A program made the translations under genes and the position numbers. A stretch of DNA of 5,041 nucleotides, from assembly GCA_022701845.1 (NCBI GenBank), contig JAKONS010000136.1, positions 1 to 5,041 of the forward strand. The letters run 5' to 3'. The stretch is from Burkholderiaceae bacterium. GTDB taxonomy: Bacteria; Pseudomonadota; Gammaproteobacteria; Burkholderiales; Burkholderiaceae. Within the stretch, counting starts at the first letter, position 1; every line of letters starts with the position of its first letter. Of the stretch, positions 1-4,524 are shown in pieces. The notes below the pieces were generated by a model, which was given only the letters and a program-made list of their open reading frames with translations, was not told the DNA's origin and did not search any database.

Positions 1-746
1 GACTCTTCGAAGGTCGGCACCTCGGGCAGCAGCGCCGAGCGCTGCGGCGCCGCCACCGCCAGCGCGCGCAGCTTGCCGGTCTGCACCTGCGGCAGCACCG
101 AGCCCAGGGTGGCGAAGGAGCTGTCCACCTGGCCGCCCATCAGGTCGGTCACCGCCTGGGCCGCGCCCTTGTAGGGGATGTGGTTCATCCGGGTGCCGGT
201 CAGCCGGGTGAACTGCTCGCTGGCGAAGTGGCCGCCGCTGCCGCTGCCCGGCGTGGCGTAGGTGCGCTCGCCGGGCTTGGCGCGCACCTGCTGCAGGAAT
301 TCGTCGAGCGTTTTCGCCGGCATCGACGGCCCGACCACCAGCACCGTCGGGCTCACCGCCAGGGTGCAGATCGGCGCGAAGGAGCGCAGCGCGTCGAACT
401 TCACCCGGGCGCTGTAGAGCGCCGGGATCATCGTGTGGTTGGTGGCGCCCAGCAGCAGGGTGTAGCCGTCGGCCGGGGCCGCGGCCACCGCCTCGGCCGC
501 CAGGATGGTGTTGGCGCCGGGCTTGTTGTCGACCACCACCGGCTGGCCGAGCGCGCGGCCGGCGACGTCGGCGAAGGCGCGGGCCACCACGTCGGTCGGG
601 CCGCCGGCGGAAAAGCCGACCACCAGGCGGATCGGCCGGGTGGGGTAGGCGGACGCCGGCTGCGCGATGGCGGCGGGCGCGAAGGCGCAGCCGGCGGCGA
701 CGAGCGCGCAGGCGAGGGCCGCCCGGGTGGGTACGGATGCAGTCAT
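1..746 (-). CDS. Bug-family tripartite tricarboxylate transporter substrate-binding protein, 3' end cut by window
   Basis: This is a periplasmic solute-binding protein of the Bug/TctC type, which captures a carboxylate or similar small ligand for a TTT transporter or for sensing. The ATG at 746-744 opens 248 codons without a stop, and the window edge removes roughly the last quarter (family members are about 320-330 aa). Residues 1-28 look like a signal peptide, with likely cleavage after AIA (26-28) or ASA (31-33). Family landmarks follow in order: YPTRPIRLVVGF (34-45), AGGPTD (47-52), DNKPGAN (73-79), ADGYTLLLG (92-100), IPYKGAAQA (190-198) and LPEVPTFEE (240-248). The first ligand loop reads FSAGGPTD, where the other Bug protein in this window has FPPGGGTD, and the second reads GANT rather than GAGGN, so the two probably bind different ligands. 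It lies 68 bases after the dehydrogenase and is likely the last visible gene of the operon. No TTT membrane subunits are visible. The family is certain; the ligand is unknown. Confidence 0.93.
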   Translation of the reverse strand, partial: MTASVPTRAALACALVAAGCAFAPAAIAQPASAYPTRPIRLVVGFSAGGPTDVVARAFADVAGRALGQPVVVDNKPGANTILAAEAVAAAPADGYTLLLGATNHTMIPALYSARVKFDALRSFAPICTLAVSPTVLVVGPSMPAKTLDEFLQQVRAKPGERTYATPGSGSGGHFASEQFTRLTGTRMNHIPYKGAAQAVTDLMGGQVDSSFATLGSVLPQVQTGKLRALAVAAPQRSALLPEVPTFEE

Positions 747-751
747 GTCGG

Positions 752-757
752 TCTCCT
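752..757 (-). promoter_or_regulatory. Shine-Dalgarno site of the downstream Bug gene
   Basis: On the minus strand AGGAGA stands five bases before the ATG at 746-744. This strong ribosome-binding site fixes the start of the truncated Bug gene. The 68-base gap to the preceding dehydrogenase stop shows no convincing promoter or terminator, which favours co-transcription. Confidence 0.8.
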
Positions 758-814
758 GTTCTTGTCTCGATGCGGCCGTGGCGGCGGCTGCCGTCCGGCC
801 CGCGTGCGCCGGCC

Positions 815-1762
815 TCAGGCGCCGGCGGGCTGCGCCTGGCGTTCCAGCACCGCCAGCAGGTTGGTGGCGGCGGCCACGCCCATGTTCACGTAGGCATCGC
901 TGGTGACGCCACCGATGTGCGGGCTGAGCACGAAGCCCGGCTGGCCCTGGAACGGGTGGCCGGCGGTCATCGGCTCCACCGCGAAGCTGTCGAGGCCGGC
1001 GGCGCGCACCTGGCCCGAGCGCACCGCGGCCAGCAGCGCCGCCTCGTCGACCAGGCCGCCGCGGGCGGTGTTGACCACGATCACGCCCGGGCGGCAGCGC
1101 GCCAGCGTGTCGGCGCCGATCAGGCCCCGGTTGGCCTCGGTCAGCGGGCAGTGCAGCGAGACCACGTCGGACTCGCGCCAGATCGTCTCCAGGTCGACCG
1201 GGCGGATGTAGGCCGGCAGGTTCTTCGCGAACGGGTCGTAGCCGATGACCTTCATCTCCATCGCCTCGGCCATGCGGGCGAAGCGCTGGCCGATGGCGCC
1301 CAGGCCCACCAGGCCGAGGGTGCGGCCGCCGAGCTCCAGGCTCTTGTGGGTGGCCTTGTCCCAGTGGCCGGCATGCATGCGCGCATCCAGCGCCACCACC
1401 GACTTGGCGCAGGCCAGCATCAGCGCCATCGACTGCTCGGCCACCGCCGCGGCATTGGCGCCGACGGCGGCCACCACCGCGATGCCGCGCGCTTCGGCCG
1501 CGGCCTTGTCGATGGTGTCGGTGCCGCTGCCGTGCTTGGATATCACCTTCAGCGAGGGCGCGGCGTCCATCGCGGCGGCGCCCATGCCGTTGTAGCGGAC
1601 GATCGCCGCCACCGGGTCGTGCTGCCGGCACAGGGCGACGATGTCGTCCTGCGACGGCGTCTTGCCGGCATAGGCCATCTGGTAGTCGCCCAGCAGGGCC
1701 AGCGCCTGCGGTGCCAGGTCGGCGCCGGTCACCAGCACCACCGGTTTGCGGGCGGCGCTCAC
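815..1762 (-). CDS. NAD-dependent D-2-hydroxyacid dehydrogenase (phosphoglycerate dehydrogenase-like)
   Basis: This is a cytoplasmic oxidoreductase of the D-isomer-specific 2-hydroxyacid dehydrogenase family, 315 aa, which interconverts a 2-hydroxy acid and a 2-oxo acid with NAD(H). The frame is open to an ATG at 1816, but that start would add 18 arginine-rich residues encoded inside the upstream gene. I chose the GTG at 1762-1760: it gives a normal N-terminus, has a purine-rich site nine bases upstream and overlaps the aldolase stop by four bases. The Rossmann nucleotide motif is GLGAIG at 153-158. The catalytic triad is visible as R234 (in NTARGGLVDE), E263 (in AVEP) and H282 (in SPHIGG). 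The substrate-domain segment KHGSGTDTID spans 76-85. There is no C-terminal ACT domain, which argues against a full serine-pathway phosphoglycerate dehydrogenase. The neighbouring aldolase and binding proteins suggest a role in carboxylic acid catabolism. The exact substrate cannot be read from the sequence. Confidence 0.93.
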   Translation of the reverse strand: MSAARKPVVLVTGADLAPQALALLGDYQMAYAGKTPSQDDIVALCRQHDPVAAIVRYNGMGAAAMDAAPSLKVISKHGSGTDTIDKAAAEARGIAVVAAVGANAAAVAEQSMALMLACAKSVVALDARMHAGHWDKATHKSLELGGRTLGLVGLGAIGQRFARMAEAMEMKVIGYDPFAKNLPAYIRPVDLETIWRESDVVSLHCPLTEANRGLIGADTLARCRPGVIVVNTARGGLVDEAALLAAVRSGQVRAAGLDSFAVEPMTAGHPFQGQPGFVLSPHIGGVTSDAYVNMGVAAATNLLAVLERQAQPAGA

Positions 1763-1779
1763 AGCGACTCGCCTTCCTT
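1759..1779 (-). promoter_or_regulatory. Translational coupling site: Shine-Dalgarno plus GTGA stop/start overlap
   Basis: The aldolase stop TGA (1761-1759) and the dehydrogenase start GTG (1762-1760) share bases in a GTGA tetranucleotide. A purine-rich AAGGAAGG (1779-1772 on the minus strand) lies nine bases upstream of the GTG, within the aldolase's last codons. This layout is typical of re-initiation by terminating ribosomes and suggests that the two enzymes are made in linked amounts. Confidence 0.7.
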
Positions 1780-2445
1780 CAGCACGCCGGCGGCGCGCAG
1801 GGCGGCGGGCAGCCATTTCGATTCGGTGTCGCCGCGGGCGATGGCCTCGATGCGGGCGGCCTCGTCGGCCACCTTCCTGACCGCCAGATCCATCATCGCG
1901 GGCGCCTTCTCGCGCTCGATCACCACCACGCCGTCGGCGTCGCCGACGATCAGGTCGCCCGGCATGACGGTGGTGCCGCCGGCCGAGATCGGGTGGTTGA
2001 TGCGGCCGGGCACGAACTTGGTCGGGCCGGCCGGGTTGAAGCCGGCGCTGAACACCGGAAAACCCAGGTCGAGCAGTTCCAGCCGGTCGCGGATCGCGCC
2101 GTCGACCACCACGCCGGCCAGGCCCAGCTTCTTGCAGGCGCTGAGCATCAGGGTGCCCATCAGCGCGGCGGTCTGGTCGCCCTTGCCGTCGATCACCAGC
2201 ACGTCGCCGGGTTTCGCCAGCGCGATGGCGGCGTGGATCATCAGGTTGTCGCCGGGGCGCACCTCGACGGTGAAGGCAGGGCCGGCCAGCACCATCTGCA
2301 TGTCGACCGGCGCGACGCGGGCGTGCATGGTGCCGCGGCGGCCGGCCACGTCGGCCAGGATGGCGGCCTGGAAGGTCTTGGCGCGGGCCACGACCTCGGG
2401 CGAGACACGGTCGAATTCACGGACGATTTCAGGGAGGCGGCTCAT
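1759..2445 (-). CDS. RraA-like class II aldolase, 4-carboxy-4-hydroxy-2-oxoadipate aldolase/oxaloacetate decarboxylase (LigK/GalC) type
   Basis: This 228-residue protein belongs to the RraA-like superfamily. Its length matches LigK/GalC-type pyruvate aldolases better than the roughly 160-residue RraA regulators of RNase E. Such aldolases are divalent-metal dependent, cleave 4-hydroxy-2-oxo acids to pyruvate plus an oxo acid, and often decarboxylate oxaloacetate. The active-site signature of the aldolase branch is present: R119-D120 followed two residues later by E123, in VVVDGAIRDRLELLDLGFP, with the upstream glycine-rich GKGDQTAALMG at 87-97. Other landmarks are AGPAFTV (54-60), RPGDNLMIHAA (63-73) and PGDLIVGDADGVVVI (162-176). 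The ATG at 2445 has a Shine-Dalgarno-like AAGGAAA five bases upstream. It ends overlapping the dehydrogenase start. Members of this family are often annotated simply as RraA family protein. Aldolase or decarboxylase activity is inferred from the motif, and the physiological substrate is unknown. Confidence 0.9.
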   Translation of the reverse strand: MSRLPEIVREFDRVSPEVVARAKTFQAAILADVAGRRGTMHARVAPVDMQMVLAGPAFTVEVRPGDNLMIHAAIALAKPGDVLVIDGKGDQTAALMGTLMLSACKKLGLAGVVVDGAIRDRLELLDLGFPVFSAGFNPAGPTKFVPGRINHPISAGGTTVMPGDLIVGDADGVVVIEREKAPAMMDLAVRKVADEAARIEAIARGDTESKWLPAALRAAGVLKEGESL

Positions 2446-2450
2446 GGGGG

Positions 2451-2457
2451 TTTCCTT
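2451..2457 (-). promoter_or_regulatory. Shine-Dalgarno-like site of the aldolase gene
   Basis: AAGGAAA on the minus strand sits five bases before the ATG at 2445-2443. It is a moderate match and supports that start. Confidence 0.6.
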
Positions 2458-2521
2458 CGGGAAGAGCGTGCGGATGCGGAGGGACGGGTTAAGGGGGGGG
2501 CGTCGGACGTGGCTGTCCCTT

Positions 2522-2542
2522 CGATGGGCAGGTCGCCCATCG
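2522..2542 (-). other. Perfect hairpin in the Bug-aldolase intergenic gap
   Basis: An 8-base arm at 2522-2529 (CGATGGGC) is exactly complementary to 2535-2542 (GCCCATCG), with a 5-base loop. The hairpin lies 51 bases after the Bug gene stop and 76 bases before the aldolase start. No T-run follows on either strand, so it is not a classic intrinsic terminator. It could be a partial terminator, an mRNA-stabilising element or an RNA-processing site that lets the binding protein be made in excess over the enzymes. A 9-base direct repeat (GTGGCTGTC, 2509-2517 and 2552-2560) flanks it. The rest of the 148-base gap is GC-rich, includes a run of eight G (2493-2500), and shows no gene. Confidence 0.55.
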
Positions 2543-2593
2543 CTGCGGGAGGTGGCTGTCGAGGGCGCGGGGGAGGGCGCGGCGCGGGCGGCG

Positions 2594-3589
2594 TCAGTCG
2601 ATGGTGGCGCCCGATTCCTTGACGATGCGGCCCCAGCGCGGGATGTCGGTGCGCAGCAGGGTGGCGAAGGTCTCGGCGCTGCCGCCCATCACGTCGCCGC
2701 CGTCGGACTTCAGCTTCTCGGCGGCGTCGGGCATCTTCAGCACCTTGTTGATCTCGGTGTTGAGGGTGGCGACGATGGCCGCCGGCGTGCCGGCCGGCGC
2801 CAGGATGCCGAACCAGGACACCGCGTCGAAGCCCTTGTAGCCGGACTCGGCCAGCGTCGGCACGTCGGGCAGCTGCTCGGAGCGTTTGGCGGAGGTCACC
2901 ACCAGCGCCCGCACCTTCTTGTTGCGCACCTGGCCGATCAGGGTCGGCACCGACGAGGCGTAGAGGTCGATCTGCCCGCTCATCACGTCGGTGAGCGCCT
3001 GGGCCGCGCCCTTGTAGGGCACATGCTGCAGCTCGATGCCGGCGGCCTTCTCGGCCTGCTCGCCCGACAGGTGCGCCACCGTGCCGTTGCCCGGGTAGCC
3101 GAGGGTGACCTTGCCGGGCGCCTTCTTGGCGGCGGCCACCACGTCGGCGAAGGTCTTGAACGGCGACTGCTCCGGCACCGCCACCACGATCGGCGAGTTC
3201 GACACCAGCACCACCGGCACCAGGTCCTTCAGCGGGTCGTAGGGCAGCCTGCGGTAGAGGGTGGGGTTGATGGCCAGGTTGCTGGTCTGGCCCATCACCA
3301 GGGTGTAGCCGTCGGGCGGCGACTTGGCCGCGGTGTCGACGCCCAGGTTGCCGCCGGCGCCGGGACGGTTGTCGATGACGATTGTCCACTTCAGGGTTTC
3401 GGTGAGCTTCTGCGCCACGGTGCGGGCGATCATGTCGGTGCCGCCGCCGGGCGGGAACGGCACGATCAGGCGGATCGGCTTGGCGGGATAGGCGGCCTGG
3501 GCGCAGGCGCCGGTGGTAGCCAGCAGGGCGCCGAACGCGAGGGCGGCGGCGATGGCGGTGCGGCGGCGGATGCCGTGGGAAGTTTGCAT
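2594..3589 (-). CDS. Bug-family tripartite tricarboxylate transporter substrate-binding protein
   Basis: This complete periplasmic solute-binding protein of the Bug/TctC family has 331 aa, the normal family length. The frame is open to an ATG at 3619, but I chose the ATG at 3589-3587: a GGAGA site lies six bases upstream and the signal peptide then begins normally (MQTSHGIRRR, then a hydrophobic stretch at 11-27, with likely cleavage after the AQA at 30-32). The mature protein opens with the family hallmark YPAKPIRLIVPFPPGGGTD (34-52). It continues with DNRPGAGGNLG (73-83), PPDGYTLVMG (91-100), HVPYKGAAQALTDVMSGQID (189-208) and LPDVPTLAESGY (240-251). It is the first gene of the putative operon and faces the IclR regulator, so it is probably the main induced binding protein. 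TTT membrane subunits are not visible here, as is usual for many Bug genes in Burkholderiales. The ligand is unknown, though carboxylates are typical of the family. Confidence 0.95.
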   Translation of the reverse strand: MQTSHGIRRRTAIAAALAFGALLATTGACAQAAYPAKPIRLIVPFPPGGGTDMIARTVAQKLTETLKWTIVIDNRPGAGGNLGVDTAAKSPPDGYTLVMGQTSNLAINPTLYRRLPYDPLKDLVPVVLVSNSPIVVAVPEQSPFKTFADVVAAAKKAPGKVTLGYPGNGTVAHLSGEQAEKAAGIELQHVPYKGAAQALTDVMSGQIDLYASSVPTLIGQVRNKKVRALVVTSAKRSEQLPDVPTLAESGYKGFDAVSWFGILAPAGTPAAIVATLNTEINKVLKMPDAAEKLKSDGGDVMGGSAETFATLLRTDIPRWGRIVKESGATID

Positions 3590-3595
3590 GTCTTG

Positions 3596-3600
3596 TCTCC
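3596..3600 (-). promoter_or_regulatory. Shine-Dalgarno site of the first Bug gene
   Basis: GGAGA on the minus strand lies six bases before the ATG at 3589-3587. It decides that start over the in-frame ATG at 3619, which would add ten residues. Confidence 0.75.
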
Positions 3601-3639
3601 GGTGGTGCTGCGTGGCCATCGATCCGTGGCCGTCGCCGG

Positions 3640-3668
3640 ACTGTAGACAGGCGTTTCGCTCCGTACAA
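3640..3668 (-). promoter_or_regulatory. Candidate sigma-70-like promoter of the Bug/aldolase/dehydrogenase operon
   Basis: On the minus strand TTGTAC (3668-3663) is followed after 17 bases by TACAGT (3645-3640), which matches four of six bases of the -10 consensus. The -35 matches only three of six, as expected for a promoter that needs an activator. Transcription would begin near 3633, giving a leader of about 44 bases before the ATG at 3589. The perfect palindrome 3674-3688 would sit at roughly -41 to -55, directly behind the -35 element, and a further half-site (3653-3659) lies in the spacer. This is inferred from spacing and match only. Confidence 0.45.
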
Positions 3669-3669
3669 T
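3642..3669 (+). promoter_or_regulatory. Candidate promoter of the iclR-type regulator gene
   Basis: TACAAT at 3664-3669 matches five of six bases of the -10 consensus. A weak -35 (TGTAGA, 3642-3647) lies 16 bases upstream. Transcription would start near 3676, inside the 15-base palindrome, so a regulator bound there would block its own gene. The -10 shares bases with the -35 of the oppositely directed operon promoter, which makes the two promoters mutually exclusive or tightly coupled. Confidence 0.4.
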
Positions 3670-3708
3670 ACCGTTTCGACTGTCGAAATGTGGTCTGTTA
3701 TGCGAAAC
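3653..3708. promoter_or_regulatory. Putative IclR-type operator: perfect 15-base palindrome with two outer half-sites
   Basis: The core is TTTCGAC-T-GTCGAAA at 3674-3688, a perfect inverted repeat with a single central base. It resembles the TTCG(N5)CGAA-like sites known for IclR-family regulators. Additional half-sites lie outside it: GTTTCGC (3653-3659), in the same orientation as the left arm and 20 bases from it, and GCGAAAC (3702-3708), in the orientation of the right arm and 19 bases from it. The four half-sites are therefore almost symmetric around base 3681, fitting a tetramer or two dimers on one DNA face. The core overlaps the first ATG of the regulator gene. That the neighbouring IclR protein binds here is inference from position and symmetry. 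Confidence 0.6.
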
Positions 3709-4494
3709 ACCGCCAAGGGCAAACCCCAGCCTTCCACCCCCGCTGCCGGGCTTGACGAAACCGAAACGCCGAGCACCGGCAGCGTGACCGCGGTGAGCCG
3801 CGCGATGCAGCTGCTGGAGGCCTTCGCGCTGGGCGAGCCCAAGCTGGGCCTGGGCGAACTCAGCCGCCGCTGCGGCCTGCACAAGACCACCGTGCTGCGC
3901 ATCGCCCGCACCCTGGCGATGCACCGCTACCTGGTGCAGTGCGACGACGGCGAGTGGCGCCTCGGGCCCGCCGCCGGGTGGCTGGGTGCGCGCTACCAGT
4001 CGGGCTTCGACATCCAGAACGTGATCGAGCCAATGCTGCGCGACCTGAGCAGGCTCACCGGCGAGAGCGCGGCCTTCTATGTGCGCGAGGGCGATTTCCG
4101 CACCTGCCTGGTCCGGGTGGAAGGCCCGCATCCGCTGCGCCACCATGCCCGCATGGGCGAGGCGCTGCCGCTGGACCGCGGCTCGCCCGGCCGGGTCATC
4201 CTGGCCTTCAGCGGCCAGCCGGGCAAGATCTACGAGGGCATCCGCGCCCGCGGCTTCCACCTGTCGATCGGCGAGCGGGAGAAGGGCGTGGCGACGGTGT
4301 CGGCGCCGGTGTTCGGGCTGAACTGGAAGCTGCTGGGCTCGGTGTGCATTTCCGGCCCCGCCTCGCGCCTGTCGGAGGCGCAGCTGGTCGAGATGGCGCA
4401 GGACGTGATGGGCTCGGCCAACCAGCTTTCCTACAGCCTGGCCGGCGCCCGCTCGGCCGAGACGCCGGCGGTGCTGACCACCTGGCACCCGTAG
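3688..4494 (+). CDS. IclR-family transcriptional regulator
   Basis: This is a DNA-binding regulator of the IclR family, which typically senses small organic or aromatic acids and controls an adjacent catabolic operon. In 268 aa it has a disordered-looking N-terminus (1-30), a winged helix-turn-helix from about 33 to 95 (VTAVSRAMQLLEAF, LGELSRRCGLHKTTVLRIARTL, then the wing DGEWRLG) and a C-terminal effector domain from about 105 to 255. Conserved effector-domain stretches include GRVILAF (168-174) and the GF-x5-GEREKGVATVSAPVF region (189-209). The start is uncertain: neither the ATG at 3688 nor the in-frame ATG at 3700 has a good Shine-Dalgarno site. The ATG at 3688 gives the longest frame. 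Because it lies in the operator palindrome and near the predicted transcript start, 3700 (264 aa) is at least as plausible. It is divergent from the Bug-led operon, its likely target, and convergent with the ThDP enzyme gene. Confidence 0.93.
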   Translation: MWSVMRNTAKGKPQPSTPAAGLDETETPSTGSVTAVSRAMQLLEAFALGEPKLGLGELSRRCGLHKTTVLRIARTLAMHRYLVQCDDGEWRLGPAAGWLGARYQSGFDIQNVIEPMLRDLSRLTGESAAFYVREGDFRTCLVRVEGPHPLRHHARMGEALPLDRGSPGRVILAFSGQPGKIYEGIRARGFHLSIGEREKGVATVSAPVFGLNWKLLGSVCISGPASRLSEAQLVEMAQDVMGSANQLSYSLAGARSAETPAVLTTWHP

Positions 4495-4511
4495 GCCGGC
4501 GGTCCGCCGGC
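4495..4511. terminator. GC-rich hairpin between convergent genes, possible bidirectional terminator
   Basis: Immediately after the regulator stop codon, GCCGGCG (4495-4501) and CGCCGGC (4505-4511) form a perfect 7-base stem with a 3-base loop. It falls in the 30-base gap between two convergent genes, where a shared terminator is expected. No T-tract follows on either strand, so termination strength is unsure and Rho may be involved. Confidence 0.45.
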
Positions 4512-4524
4512 GCCGGGGCCAGCG

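Noticed and set aside
684..746. Possible lipoprotein signal in the left Bug protein (AAGC at residues 17-20)
   Set aside because: Position -3 is alanine rather than the usual leucine or valine, and the hydrophobic stretch continues to a standard signal peptidase I site. A periplasmic soluble protein is more likely.
1763..1816. 18-residue N-terminal extension of the dehydrogenase from an ATG at 1816
   Set aside because: The extension is Arg-rich, is fully encoded inside the aldolase gene and lacks family similarity. The GTG at 1762 fits the family N-terminus and the coupling overlap.
2493..2500. Run of eight G as a possible phase-variable tract
   Set aside because: It is intergenic, not in a coding frame or an evident promoter spacer, and a single short G-run in such GC-rich DNA is weak evidence.
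1711..2622. Plus-strand open frame of 303 codons opposite the aldolase
   Set aside because: It is a His/Gly/Ala-rich shadow of the aldolase gene with no domain and no ribosome site.
737..3646. Very long plus-strand open frame (969 codons) running antisense to the aldolase, dehydrogenase and Bug gene
   Set aside because: Its translation is rich in Ala, Arg, Gly and His with no recognisable domain. It lies opposite three well-conserved genes and is explained by the GC-rich third positions of those genes.
2442..3911. Minus-strand open frame of 489 codons across the Bug gene and the divergent promoter region
   Set aside because: It is an out-of-frame reading of the Bug gene, giving an Arg/Pro/His-rich low-complexity product, and it crosses the operator region and the start of the regulator.
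3466..4488. Minus-strand open frame of 340 codons opposite the IclR gene
   Set aside because: It is antisense to a clear IclR regulator, has a low-complexity Ala/His/Gln/Arg composition and runs out of frame into the Bug gene.
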